A stretch of DNA of 64,000 nucleotides, taken from NCBI GenBank assembly GCA_037783545.1, contig JBBELK010000006.1, positions 1,686,501 through 1,750,500 on the forward strand, in the 5' to 3' direction. This document shows, piece after piece, positions 11,554 through 22,175 of the stretch. This DNA is from Henricia sp. BOLD:AAB3569 (lineage: Eukaryota; Echinodermata; Asteroidea; Spinulosida; Echinasteridae). A program made the position numbers and the translations under genes. The notes beneath the pieces are model-generated. The model was not told the DNA's origin. It searched no databases and worked only from the letters and a program-made list of their open reading frames with translations. The stretch's first letter is position 1. Each line of letters starts with the position of its first letter.

Positions 11554-11732
11554 GTTATATAAAACAAATAATGAATGTTTTTCATTCGTTCAATGAAACA
11601 AATATTTTAATTCGATGAAAGATGGAATTATTCCATTCAACTCGGCTCTGCCTCGTTGAATGGAACATTCCATCTATCAACTCATGAAAATATTCGTACC
11701 ATTGAACTCATAAACATTCATTATTTGTATAA
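11554..11732. repeat. Foldback MITE
   Basis: Arms GTTATA...ACAAATAATGAATG and CATTCATTATTTGTATAAC pair. The inner arms AAAGATGGAATTATTCCATTC and GAATGGAACATTCCATCT continue the palindrome. Length ~180 bp, non-coding. Confidence 0.55.
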
Positions 11733-11734
11733 CA

Positions 11735-12605
11735 GCACACTTTCAATTATATGTCAATAGAGGGGGCTCTTTACAATTAACAGCTACATGTGTCCTATTA
11801 AGTCATAGCAAGACGACTCTAAACCCAGCAGTCAAGCATCTTTGACAACTTTTATTACATGTTTTGCAAAGAAAATAATTTAATCAGTTTCATTTAAAAG
11901 AGCGTGTCCAGATCACATTTTAAAATTCCCTTCCCATAATTGTTGAGACCATATAATTTGTCATATTTTTCTCATTACCATTCTGAAATTTCCTATTCTC
12001 AATCCGTATATTTTCTTGGATATCGTCAAAAACAACAAATTTGTTAACAAATTTTTCTGGTTCCATAAGCTTTTTTGCTTCCACATCCAAATTGAAGATG
12101 GTACATTTCTTTTTTTTCTGGAAAAATCTGAACACACTCCTTTAATGTCATTTGAAAATAAACAAAATATCTGGGGCAGAGTTTATTTTAACTTTAATAC
12201 ATATACATGTTCTTCAAGTGCTGCATGTACATACATGTACAACATGACAGAGCCATTTTACTTTTAATACTTTTTGAGTATACAAGGGGCCCAGGTGTCT
12301 CTTAGGGGAGAGGAAGAGCTATTAAACCCCAACCCCTTTGCTACCCGCTCTGCAAATGAATGCAGTCTATTGCCCCTGACCAATACCATACTGCACATCT
12401 AACTCAATATCCCAAAGCCAACCACCACTAAAGACCTTTTCACATGAACCCAATAACTTGCAATGATTCATAAATGTTGGCTATGTTTGATAAATATACA
12501 GTAACAAAGTCTGTTGACTTGAGTTGGCCAAGTCATACTATCAAGTGTTCGTTTGTTTGTTTGTTACCCGAAAGTTGCAACTCAACTTGACTTGAAATAA
12601 ATTGA
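11735..12605. other. No recognisable feature
   Basis: Low-complexity AT-rich DNA. The open frames at 11,920-12,267 on both strands overlap each other and resemble nothing known. Confidence 0.3.
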
Positions 12606-12921
12606 CTCAAAAGCCGTGTCCGCATTGGACTTTTTTGTTTTGTTTTACCGTGACGATGGGAAAATTAAAATTTGCAAATTTTTAACGCTGTCTGCACTTG
12701 GACTTTTTGACACGGGAAAATTTTACCAAGACAGTGGGAGAGTTACTGAGCTGTCAATGTGACTCATGAGGGCGCTCTTCGTGACCTTTCAACATAACCT
12801 GTGACCCAAGCGCGCACGCACCTTTATTCTTCCGGCGAATTTCGTGGACAGCGTGTACCGTCATAGCTGTGCATTTATTTTGTTCATTTCGTTTAGTTTC
12901 TTACATCCATTTTACTGGAGA

Positions 12922-13100
12922 ATGGCTAATCCAGGCGAGGAGACGTTTCCAGTCAGGTTTCTGGGTTAGAAGAAGCCGGCGTCAGTTCCTCCAAAAAACA
13001 AAATTGGTCGCATGAAGAGACTCTTGGCCTCGTCGCGATTTGGGGTAGCGAGGAGTGGCCTTTGAGTAATACGAGTAAGAGTGGCCTACGAGTTATACAC
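12922..13100 (+). pseudogene. Relic exon with a Myb/SANT (trihelix-like) domain
   Basis: After an ATG at 12,922 and a stop 16 codons later, the +1-shifted frame reads ...KKQNWSHEETLGLVAIWGSEEW. The pattern W-x3-E-x2-L-x3-W matches the first helices of Myb/SANT-like (Myb_DNA-bind_4) domains, which occur as accessory DNA-binding proteins of PIF/Harbinger transposons and in other transposon-derived genes. The reading frame continues only to about residue 60. Upstream, 12,611-12,720 carries a diverged repeat (TGTCCGCATTGGACTTTTT / TGTCTGCACTTGGACTTTTT) that could be a subterminal part of the same element. It is broken by a frameshift. The domain call rests on a short motif, so it is tentative. 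Confidence 0.4.
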
Positions 13101-13348
13101 GAGTTGCATGAGTTTACTAAGGTACATGATCGTATAGATTGCTTAGTCTCTGTGTAAATTAGCCACGTTACAAAAACCCAGCTTTAGGTGTAGAACACAC
13201 AAAAAGACTACTTACAGCCCCTTTTTTAAAGTCTGTAAGTACGCAGCGACAAAATGCTGACAGACTGTATCAAGCGCCAAAAACATGATTGTTAATCGGG
13301 CAAAAAGACATTTATACGTACGTACGCAGTCCTTTCCGTGCCCCCAGC

Positions 13349-13548
13349 GCTGTACGCACTGAGGAAACGACTTGGCTGCGCTTCCCAACTGCTGTTTCAT
13401 TACTTAACACTTAATGTCAACTATGTAATTTCTCTCATTACTTTGCCAAAGCCGCATTACTAAAATGTGGACATGGTTGACATTAAGTGTTAAGTAATGA
13501 AACAGCCGTCGGGAAGCGCAGCCAAGTAATTTCCACAGTGCGTACAGC
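13349..13548. repeat. 200-bp foldback element
   Basis: Arms GCTGTACGCACTG...CTTGGCTGCGCTTCCC and its complement (ending CAGTGCGTACAGC) pair. The inner arm contains TTTCATTACTTAACACTTAA. The arms differ at only a few sites. Confidence 0.65.
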
Positions 13549-13914
13549 AAACAAACACGCCCCATGGCTCTATATCACCATTTTCCAGTTTAATATTGTA
13601 CATGATGTATTTTGGGGGAAATTTATCTTTATTTCAGTTGCGGCAAGAATTCCATAGAATTGACGGCAAGTCATCACTGATGATGGCCTCCAGAAATACA
13701 GAGATGCCTTGGTGACCTCAGCCAATGCACTGAAGAAGAGGCGCTCTATTCTAAAGAAGGCCATAGATAAAATTGGAAAGCAAAAGGGGGCTGCCGCAAG
13801 AAAAGGTACACTTTGTATTGAAGGTCAATAGTTCTCCCGTGAGGGTGCTCATCAACTGTTTACCAGCAGCTCCCCCCTCCCCCCCCCCCCAAACCCCCGG
13901 TCACCACTGTCTAC

Positions 13915-14117
13915 AAACTTGTCACAGTGCTGATTTCGACACCTTTCATAACTGTATTTTTTGTTCAGTCATCCATGACAGTGACATAATGAACCTCATA
14001 CCAATGGACAGAGGACATTCCTAGCTTTCCACAGGTATTTTTCTTTTTCTGAAATATTGTGTAGTTTTGCGATAATTTGAATTTTAAAATGGGTATACTT
14101 TTTATAGAGACACCCTG
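13915..14117. mobile_element. Right half of a MITE of the 5669-6266 family
   Basis: Shares the ACAGTG(A/C)TGATTTC, CACCTTTCATAA, TGGACAGAGGACA and GACACCCTG words in the same order as 6070-6266 and is followed by TA. The left half is missing. Confidence 0.6.
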
Positions 14118-14556
14118 TAGATACTTGTACATGTACATCATATAATCAGGAGCCAGTAAAAGGGCAAACTGAAAAGATATTTCAATACCAACTGGACAAT
14201 CCTGAGAAAGGTTACATTTTTAAAAAAAAGAAATATTCCCAGTGACACGTCACTTCTTTCTGCTGCCAAGAGAGTCTTCAAATAAGTCACCTACAGCTGG
14301 AAGCAGCATTAGTGCTGTCTGGAAACAACTTCAGGAAGGTGGCCCTCAAACACTTTATATAGTTACCAGTCAAAATTCGTCTTTCCTGTAATTAATGACG
14401 TGGTGTCGGGACTCTTTCGGCAATCAAGGAACAAATGCTTTGGCAAGAAAGTTGTGGTTCTAGTTAAGTTATGTGGTGTGATGTGATGTGGTGTCAGGCG
14501 GGATCCGGAGGGGGCTTTGGGGGAAACCATGTTTTATCTTATTGTTACACAGCACA

Positions 14557-14855
14557 CTCACAAAATTTGAATACATATATGCTACATGACTGGAGTTGCA
14601 ATTATTATTGCCAACTCTGGAGTCATCGGAGAATACTTCCTGAGTGACCATTACATTCCAGTTCTCAAGGCCCTGAAGGATGTTGTTGGACATGACATCA
14701 GTACTGGGGCAGTGGAGGGAGTTGTTGCTACCCTGAAGAAGCTGTTTCCCAAGTTTGACAACACACTGCAACAGGATGCCTTGGAATTGATTGAAGCGAT
14801 TGCAAATGCAACTTGCACTCAATGTATTGGAGATTGTTGTTTCCTAAAGAGGTAA
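14557..14855 (+). pseudogene. Unrecognised duplicated ORF fragment
   Basis: The frame from 14,586 encodes 89 residues (MTGVAIIIANSGVIGEYF... DALELIEAIANATC) with an amphipathic look but no family I recognise. A diverged duplicate lies at 21,096-21,240, where it is interrupted by a stop. The 5' side of both copies contains the same AAAATTTGAATACAT...TGCTACATGACTG sequence, so the similarity extends into non-coding DNA and probably marks a segmental or transposon duplication. I do not assign a function. Confidence 0.35.
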
Positions 14856-15121
14856 CTGAAGAGCCGAATTACGAGGTCTTATAAAACTATAATATGTGCC
14901 TTTACGGTTCTCATAATACCCTGCGCGCAGTGTATTGGACAGAAATCTAGTACACCGCACAGGAGTGTTAAAGGAGGACTATAATCACCTACCAATTAAG
15001 GTCAATCTTATTGCAATAAACACTGTGATTGCATCCCACGAAGTATTATTTTCCCAAGTATCTCCCCTTTCCAGCTAAACGACCATTAATTGTAGAGAAT
15101 TACCGAAAGTTATACTGTAAG

Positions 15122-15196
15122 GAGGCCGCCATTGTTTTAAAATAAAATCGCGCGCGACTGTCTTCACGCTCGTGAAATCTCGGGAACGTGACGTCA
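15122..15196 (+). promoter_or_regulatory. Promoter-like segment: YY1-type and CRE motifs
   Basis: GCCGCCATTG (about 15,125) resembles a YY1 site, and TGACGTCA (15,189-15,196) is a perfect CRE palindrome about 85 bp upstream of the ATG at 15,281. No TATA box is visible. Function is inferred from motif and position only. Confidence 0.35.
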
Positions 15197-15280
15197 CTGC
15201 AGCGGCTTGCCCCAGCCCAATGTACATGTCATGCATTTATATGTTGTGCTGATTGCGAGATAACAAAGTCTTGTCGCGGC

Positions 15281-15674
15281 ATGGCCACCTCCGATGAAGT
15301 TGAAGGTTTTATGTTCGAACCAGAATATTCCGAGGAAGACCTACAGTGTAGCTTGGATTGATCAACAAGATCAGCACGTTGGACGCGGTGAAACTGAAAG
15401 TAGCGAAAGCGAAGAGGATAGACGGCAATGAAACAAAGATTGCTGGTGTGATTACGGCTACTGCGAGATCATGGCGACGGTGTTGGAATGTCGATGCTGT
15501 CATGAAGTTCGTGGAACTGCCAAGTTGTTGCGAGAGAATGAAGGCTACAAGTGTATCACCCTTCATTCCGACTTCAGATCTGTATGTTTGATCCGTGGTG
15601 TTCTAAGAATGGTGACGAATCCGATGCGGGATTTGAGAGGACACGGGCGTGATCTGGTATGGACAAACCGGTAA
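15281..15674 (+). pseudogene. P2X7 C-terminal 'ballast'-like zinc domain protein, broken
   Basis: The ATG at 15,281 opens a frame reading MATSDEVEGFMFEPEYSEED, then a stop at 15,359. The +1 frame continues with an acidic linker (ETESSESEEDRR), an in-frame TGA (15,429), then CWCDYGYCEIMATVLECRCC and, further on, YKCITLHSDFRSVC. Closely spaced cysteines (WC-x3-C-x7-ECRCC) followed by C-I-T-x-H-x-x-F-x-x-V-C match the zinc-coordinating ballast domain of the vertebrate P2X7 receptor tail, known as stand-alone genes in many invertebrates. The MS-acidic N-terminus is usual for those proteins. No channel segment is present. The gene sits inside a TIR element and ends at a TAA at 15,674. One frameshift and one stop suggest a recent pseudogene, or a short intron I cannot define. 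The family call is by motif recognition. Confidence 0.65.
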
Positions 15675-16310
15675 GAAACTGCACGTAGAAGCGCTATTTC
15701 CGAAGTGTGCATGCAGTGAAGGGATATGCATTGTGTGACATTTTACACACAAAACCCCATAGGCGGCCTCTCCGTAAAACTCAGTAGTCTATGGGACGTA
15801 CGTTTTGTGCGCGGCCGCCGGTCAACATTGACGACTGTGTATAGGGTAATTTCTTTGCAGCCGGCCGTACGTAACGGGCCATTGTTCTTTGGAAGTTCCC
15901 TTTCGTAGCGATCTCGTGGAAATATGTAATACCAATCGTGTACAGACGAATGGGATTTCGCAGGGGAGTGGAGCTCTTGGCTGCTTCAAACTCCTATAAC
16001 GTGGCTCATTTGTGTTTTTTTTAATACAAGTGTTACCTGGTAAAGCTCAGATACAGATTCAACGTACTGTATCTATTTATGGGTGTAATATAATACATAA
16101 TGCCAGGTTGGTGCTTACAGTACAACGGCACATTGAGCGTGCACGCCGCAATTAGTGCATGGATATGGGATTCTTCTTGGGAGTCTGAGCTTCCAAGAGC
16201 GGCTGAGAGCTCGATCCACTCCACTGCAAAATCCCATTTGTTTATACACAATCGAATATAGTACTCATGTGTAGTGTACTAGATTTCTGTCCAGTCATGC
16301 ACTGCGCACA

Positions 16311-16790
16311 AGAAATTGTGGGGGAGCTGTAAAGGCACGTATTTAATAGTTCAGGAACCACAACTGTGTTGTTGATATCGACAGGAATTTATTTTTGCTG
16401 TTGCATGTAACAATTGTTATTACATGTATTTGTGATTGTATCGAAATTGTTGTCCTATTGATGTTTTCCCATTAAGCCATAAAATGTTGAATACCATAGT
16501 GTACATGTAAGTACCAATTTTATCCTAATATCACCTTCTACGTACCTCCCCTATTTAAATATGAAGTTCCTTTTTAAAAAGCTTTTTCAACATTAGGCTT
16601 GTGAAAGAACCGACGTGTACAGAATGTGATAACAACTGGAAAAGTGGAAAAAGCGTGTTGCCAACCATTCCTCTCGATGCACCTTCAGATGTGACATGTG
16701 ATGTTTCCGAACTTCTCGATGCATTCTGGAAGTTGCAATATGTTTTTGAACACTTCAATTTCAGGAAAAGAGGAATAAGTCCCTGAACCA
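16311..16790 (+). repeat. Segment duplicated at 21,247-21,660
   Basis: Begins with the right terminus of the TIR element and continues through GAACCACAACTGTGTTGTTG. An exon-like frame (KEPTCTECDNNWKSGKSVLP...VSELLDAFWKLQ) is conserved in the 21.5-kb copy apart from a small disruption. A polypyrimidine-AG precedes it near 16,595. I do not recognise the protein. Two cysteines (C-x2-C) could start a zinc finger. Confidence 0.5.
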
Positions 16791-16857
16791 CGTAGCCTAC
16801 GAGGACATAGGCAGCTTGGATGTGCACCAGGAAATGAAGTACATAGCAGGCCTTCAT

Positions 16858-16935
16858 TTTAAAGGAGCGCGATCGCGCTCGCGCTCCTTAAAATTTTTAA
16901 GGAGAGCAAAAAAAAGCGCTCCTTACAATTTTAAC
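16858..16935. repeat. CpG-rich hairpin with AAGGAG(C/A)GC repeats
   Basis: AAAGGAGCGCGATCGC is followed by its complement GCGCTCCTT. AAGGAGAGC and GCGCTCCTTAC follow. Similar units form the tandem array at 19,520-19,612. Confidence 0.45.
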
Positions 16936-16939
16936 AAGA

Positions 16940-17860
16940 GCATTTTTTTCAAAACGCTAATTGTTGAAAAAAGTAAGCGGCTTGAGTCTCAGAGTTAATC
17001 GTGGATGCGTCTTTTGTGTCCACTTATTCTAGAAGTGCCGACATTAACGGCTCCCCTGGCCCTTTGAGGGAATTCACTGCCCATTGATACTTGGGGAGTA
17101 TTGTATTACATTGTCTGTGGTGGTTTCTGTGATGTGCTGCACTGCTGGCAGCTCAATGTAATACAATGTGATACATTAAAAGAAGCTTTGGCCTAGTTTA
17201 TTTGGTGTGCGTGTGATTATTTTTGATAGGCCTAAATTCTCTCAAACTTTGCTGCCGATCGTGCATCAAACTTTGCAACCGGTCGTGTGATCGGAAATCT
17301 TGCAAGTTTGGCTGCATTTTGAGGAAGTTTGCCCAAAAACCATGGAATTGATAAATAGGCAATGTAGAATATTTTCGGGAGTGCAGCCCAGCAAAGACCG
17401 AGAGAATGAATTACGGACGCAAATTGGTTTTGGACGCTGGTTTACAGCATTTCTTCGTCATACAGACAGAAACCGACTGAGGACGGGTACATGTATCTGC
17501 ATAAAACACGCCCAAAAGGTAAGCAGGAAACAGCTTTTTCACTGAACATGTCCCATAACAAAAGCCCAACTATTCGTCATCAAATGAGGGCGCCCTTTCA
17601 AGCCCAGCTGCATGCATGACATGACAGCGAGCGCTAAATTACCGCAAATGATTGGAGGTGTTATTACGGGTTGTTTGTAAAAAGCTTCCCTATTGGTTGT
17701 CGGTCTGTGCATGGTCTGCGTGAAGCAGCCAATGAGTGCCTTCGGGGGCCGAGCTTACCATCGGCATTCGGCAACTTGAAAGGCGACAATAACACAAGCG
17801 GCAGTCGTGTCAAGATGGTCAGGCCAGGGTGCGTGCGATGGTGATTGAATATTTGGTTGT
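16940..17860. other. No recognisable gene
   Basis: A plus-strand frame (17,300-17,545) resembles no family. AATGTAATACAATGT(G) words appear twice near 17,100-17,170. Otherwise I see nothing. Confidence 0.3.
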
Positions 17861-17864
17861 ACAG

Positions 17865-18044
17865 TTAAGCCCAATTCATACTCGCTCGGCGACCTACGTG
17901 CGGAACGGAAATTTTGTCCGCCGAGTAGGGTCAAACGAGTTCAAAAGTGTGCGGTCAGTATTAACTCTGCAGCGACTACACTCGGCGAAAGTGCGGCGAG
18001 TATGCGGCGAGTGAGTTCGGCGGAGAAGTATGAATCTAGCTTTA
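17865..18044. repeat. CpG-rich MITE with imperfect termini
   Basis: The ends TTAAGCCCAATTCATACTCG and AGTATGAATCTAGCTTTA are imperfect inverted repeats. The interior is full of CGGCGA / TCGGCG words. Followed by a solitary TTTCGTGAAATCGGCTGC word that matches the foldback at 5,406. Confidence 0.45.
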
Positions 18045-18059
18045 GGCAAGCTGCGCACT

Positions 18060-19435
18060 CTTTCGTGAAATCGGCTGCAGTACCTACAATGTCATGTCAA
18101 GTTCTGTGCCACTGTCCTTTGTGGTTTTAGTTTAGGCCTACTCGGGAATAGGATGGGACCGAACGCATGACAAAAGCCATGTACGATAGTACAATAAAAA
18201 GGGAATCAAATACCTTTAAAACGTGTGGCATAGGGCCTATATTTTATTTTGGGCAGTAAGATCGAAATCGCTGAAAAATGTACTCATTGCGTTCCCACTC
18301 CGTTGCGATTCCACAGACGCCAAATTTTGAGCATGCTCGAAATTTTGCGATTGCATTTCGACGGACACGTAGGCCTACACAAAATCGTGACCACATCGCC
18401 ATCAAAACGCATCGCAAAACCCGTACACCTTGTGATGCAGCTATAGCGCTATCGTGATCGGATCACGGACGAAACGCAAGGTATCCGGCCGGCTTTTTGC
18501 GCTTTAAAGTCACCACGTGCACTGAAACTAGCCAATCGCCGTGGGCGTAATGGAGCGACTGGGCCAACTGTTATCGTACATAGCACATGCGTCAGGCCGT
18601 CCCAGGTGAAGGCACTGTACAGTTTGTACATGTGCCTTCATACTTACCGTGTTTGTGCACTAGTCTGTGCACTGTGCTGCTGCCGTCGGAGAAACCGGTG
18701 AATTTGTTGACTTGCGGACTTCGTCATCGACGTCTTCAACTCTCCGTAAATTTTTCGAGATTTTTCTTTATTATGCACATCCTTCAAAGGTATTTTTATT
18801 ATGTCTAAGTTACATAAACTTTATTTTCAAAACAATCTACCGGTACATAAGATGCATATGTAACTTTGAGTCTTTGACTTCATGAACCTTGCTATAAATC
18901 ATATACAAACATGTGGCGGTCCGGCGGCCGCTAGCGGGAAAACACCTGCCCTTACTTCCGGGTTTGAAATTCGCGATGCCTGCTTTGCGGATACCCGGGT
19001 ACCCGACCGTTACGGTTCCGGTTCCCTTCAAACCCGTATATGCACAGGCAGTGCAGGTTAGCCAGCAATTTACCCTTGCCTATGGGTAACGGCTAATTAA
19101 ATGAAAATTGTGCTAAGGATGAAATTGGGCCATGTTTCTCATTGAATAATTACTGGCCTTAAAACCCGATCACCATTCAAACAATATTATTATTATTATC
19201 AAACAGCTCAATTGGTGGTTAAGTTTCGCAGTTGTGATTGGTCAATGACAAACATTAAAATGTGACTGTGTGTGTCACTGTTTGTCTCTCAACTCTGGGT
19301 TTTTATTTTGCAAACTAATGGTATTGTCAGAGGTGGTATAAAAAAAAACGGTTTCATGGTTAAACTCTTTAAATTGAGTAAGAAAAAGTTGAACTACTGG
19401 TGAATGTTGTGTTCCTTTTCTTGAGTATGTGTTTA
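18060..19435. other. CpG-richer non-coding stretch, no gene recognised
   Basis: Several overlapping short frames occur (18,249-18,446; 18,587-18,885; 18,837-19,031 minus) with no family resemblance. An (ATT)n tract lies at 19,186-19,198. Confidence 0.3.
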
Positions 19436-19439
19436 TTAA

Positions 19440-19495
19440 AGGCATAGACACCTTTGGTTGTCATTTTGAGTAACTACAAATAGTGTCCAGGGCCT
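19440..19495. mobile_element. Minimal TTAA MITE (56 bp)
   Basis: TTAA lies at 19,436-19,439 and 19,496-19,499. Ends AGGCATAGACAC and GTGTCCAGGGCCT are inverted repeats. The shape matches the AGG...CCT TTAA elements elsewhere in the window. Probably an internally deleted copy of a longer family. Confidence 0.6.
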
Positions 19496-19519
19496 TTAAA
19501 CTTGCGTTTTGTTAGCGAG

Positions 19520-19612
19520 AGCAAATCACTCTCCTTAATTCATTCTTTTGATTTAAGGAGAGCGATTTTAAAATCACTCTCCTTAATTCACCTTTTGATT
19601 TAAGGAGAGCGT
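19520..19612. repeat. Tandem palindromic repeat, ~43-bp unit x2
   Basis: The unit ATCACTCTCCTTAATTCA ... TTTTGATTTAAGGAGAGCG is repeated twice and is itself a hairpin (CTCTCCTTAA / TTAAGGAGAG). Confidence 0.55.
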
Positions 19613-19769
19613 TGCACAGCTCTCCTCAGATTTATTAAAATGAAGGCCTGACATAGTATACGTGCATCGCGAGTCCTCCCATTGTTCCAACAGTGTCTTG
19701 CGTGCCATTCTGCTGATGTCGTCGTTTGAGAACAGGTCATTGAAATCTTGCTGTCCATTACACAGGACT

Positions 19770-20556
19770 GCAAGAGTTGCAACTTGTTCGGTCAAAAGTG
19801 GCAAAGCCAGCCGTGGTACGGAAAGATAACTGCAGGGAACTTGCTTTTATTAGCAGCCACACTCTTCGCCAGGGGAAGCAGCGCTACCACGTTCAGAATT
19901 TTTTAATTCCTAAAAATTCCAATAGTGAGCTAGCAAACATTTGTTATCCACCAGAACCAACTTCTGCAGCCATCTATTGAATCGGTTTGGAAAAAACATC
20001 AAAAGCAACTACTGGAAGAGTTGCAGACTGCCAGTCAGCCTTTGACCATTGGCGGGAATGGCCGTGCAGACAGCCCGGACCATTCTGCTAAGTTTGGTGC
20101 CTACACTGCCATTGAACTGAGCAGAAAGAAGATATTGGATGTGCAGGTGGTTTTTTTTTTTGCCTCTGCAGTGTTGAATGGGTCATTTATTCTCTAAAGC
20201 AAAACAAAACAACAATCGCATTCTTACAATAGGCTAAACTTGACAGTTTGTTTTTAAGTTCAATGCTTGAAGTAGCACTAATATGATTTCTTGTAAAACA
20301 CTTTAAACTGGCCAGACTCTACTCCAATTAAACTAAAAACAGATCAAATATGTCATCTGCTTTATGGGCTTGCTAGGAAAATGGGCTGACAAAGGGCTTT
20401 ACATTAAATTGCAACATTTTCATTCATCCATTTTGTATCTGTCAGAGCAATGAGGGGGAGAGCAGTAACCATATGGAAATGGAGGGTTTCAGAAAGATGG
20501 TCAAGAAATTGCGCAAGTCAAACCTAAGCATTGGAAAGACATCGGCAGCTGGCCAA
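19770..20556 (+). pseudogene. D-x2-H (Kolobok-like) transposase fragment, two exons
   Basis: In one frame from about 19,770 I read QKWQSQPWYGKITAGNLLLL, then FLKIPIVS, QTFVIHQNQLLQPSIESVW and GGNGRADSPDHSAKFGAY, ending KKILDVQ at 20,150. Two stop codons (TAA, TAG) interrupt it. After an intron (20,151-20,444, GT...CAG) comes SNEGESSNHMEMEGFRKMV. The order WxSQP, GNLLLxAA, GDGRxDSPGHxAKxGxY, then TDRH and DVWH in fuller copies, is that of a DDE transposase widespread in invertebrates and fish and usually left unnamed. The D-x2-H motif and frequent TTAA MITEs make Kolobok my best guess. The intron position after the Gln is shared with the copy at 59.85 kb. Broken and truncated. Confidence 0.7.
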
Positions 20557-20777
20557 GTATGTACATGTACGTGAGATGCCCTCGTGTTCCACCCGACACC
20601 TTTATTTGCCTCATGTGCATTCACGCATGAAACATAATTTAATTAAACTGCTACCAAAAGACACAGGCGAACTTATCCAAAATACATGTCGAAACATCTC
20701 ATATTTATTGGTACACTAAAAAACAAGTGATTTTAAAAGTGTATAGTTTTTTTTTTGACTTCCACTGTATATTAAAG

Positions 20778-20846
20778 ATGACGAATAAACAGTCAAGTGC
20801 ATCCGATGTCCGTACTGCATTTACATCTCTTGCAAAGAAGAGGAAG
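20778..20846 (+). other. Possible short coding exon
   Basis: ATG at 20,778 opens 23 codons (MTNKQSSASDVRTAFTSLAK...) ending exactly at a GTAAGT donor. It could be a first exon of a transposase-type gene. No downstream partner was found, so support is weak. Confidence 0.2.
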
Positions 20847-21095
20847 GTAAGTGCTACTTTATATTGAACTTATGTAATGAATGACACCATGAAGTGAGAT
20901 ATAACTGAGCACTATTTGCCAGTAAATTGTTAAAAAGGGTACATCTCGCCTTCTCTTCACATGCTGGAAACAAAGAATTTCCTTGTGATTGAGGAAGTTT
21001 AACCACTTGGGGGACACAAGAGCATCACTTGGAAGGTCACTATGTCAACCCACCCACAACCCCCTCTACCCCCCAAAACACCAACAAGTACACTC

Positions 21096-21660
21096 CAGAA
21101 AATTTGAATACATGCTACATGACTGCAGTTGCAATGATTATTGCCAACTCTGGAGTCATCGGAGAATACTTCCCGAGTGACCATTACATCTCAGTTCTCG
21201 AGGCCCTGTAGGATGTTGTTGGATACGACATCAGTTGTTGCTACCCATGCAGGGAATTTTGGGGAGCCATAAAGGCATTTATTAGTTTAGGAACCACAAC
21301 TGTGTTGTTGATATCAACAGGAATTTATTTTTGCTGTTGCAGGTCACTTTATTTTTATTTGTGATTGCATCAAATGTTTTCCCATTGAGCCACAAAATGT
21401 TGAATACCATTGTACCGGTAGGGCAAGTACCGATTTTATCCTAATATCACCTTCCACCTCCCCTATTCAAATATGAAGTTTCTTTTCTTAAAAGCTTCTT
21501 CAACATTGGGCTTGTGAAAGAACTGACGTGTACAGAATGTGATAACAACTGGAGAAGTGGAGAAAGCGAGTTACCAACCATTCCTCTCGATGCACTAGCT
21601 GTCAGATGTGGTATGTGATGTTTCAGAACTTCTCAATGCATTCTGGAACTGGAACCCAGT
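21096..21660 (+). repeat. Deleted duplicate of the 14.56-16.79 kb locus
   Basis: 21,096-21,240 matches 14,557-14,750 and 21,247-21,660 matches 16,311-16,780. The ~1.56 kb between them in the first locus, holding most of the TIR element and its ballast-like ORF, is absent here. A remnant of the right terminus (GAGCCATAAAGGCAT) remains. This shows a deletion rather than a clean empty site. Confidence 0.65.
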
Positions 21661-21664
21661 ACCA

Positions 21665-22170
21665 TTCAGTGGTAATTTCAATTTGCATTTGATTTTATTG
21701 TGCATAAAAATGGAGGGGAAAATGATTCTTCGTCTCCTTTGGCAAAGTTATTGGGCATTATAAATTACATTTTTACCCCAAAAGATTGTTTATTTTGTAT
21801 TAATGCAAAAACATGGAAGCTACGCTGCAGTTGGCTATCCATTGTCTACTGTGTTCTACACGTGTCCTACGCGTGACTTAAAAACGTGCAAAACAACTGC
21901 ACGAAATGTATGGTACACGTCCCGTAAGCTACGCGCAACATTTAACGCGCAGGTTTGCACTACGCAGAACAGACACAGACTTTTTCAACTCGTGTAGCCG
22001 ACAACCATTTGATTAAAAACACAATTCAGCACACCAAACAGCCTTGGAGTAAATATGCAAATATCCCTAATCGATTGCATCGCGCTTACGATAGGTTTGG
22101 TGAAATCCACCGCAGCACCCATCGTAGCCGCAATCCATCGCAGCCCTAGGATCCATCACAAGCCTTATAA
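21665..22170. other. No recognisable gene
   Basis: Contains a CpG-rich block (21,850-21,960) with ACACGT/ACGCG words that may be a degenerate MITE. I see no coding similarity before the hAT frame starts. Confidence 0.25.
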
Positions 22171-22175
22171 TTTAC

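Larger units (their letters stand above)
14896..16338. mobile_element. ~1.44-kb TIR element carrying a P2X7-ballast-like ORF
   Basis: The left terminus from GTGCCTTTACGG pairs with the right terminus ending ...GCTGTAAAGGCAC over about 60 bp. Shared blocks include GCGCAGTG(T/C)AT and GGACAGAAATCTAGTAC, and pairing fades outward. Inside lie a promoter-like segment and a broken ORF with a cysteine-rich domain (15,281-15,674). No transposase is encoded, so it would be non-autonomous. The duplicate locus at 21.2 kb retains only the last ~25 bp of the right terminus. Superfamily and target duplication are not clear. Confidence 0.6.
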
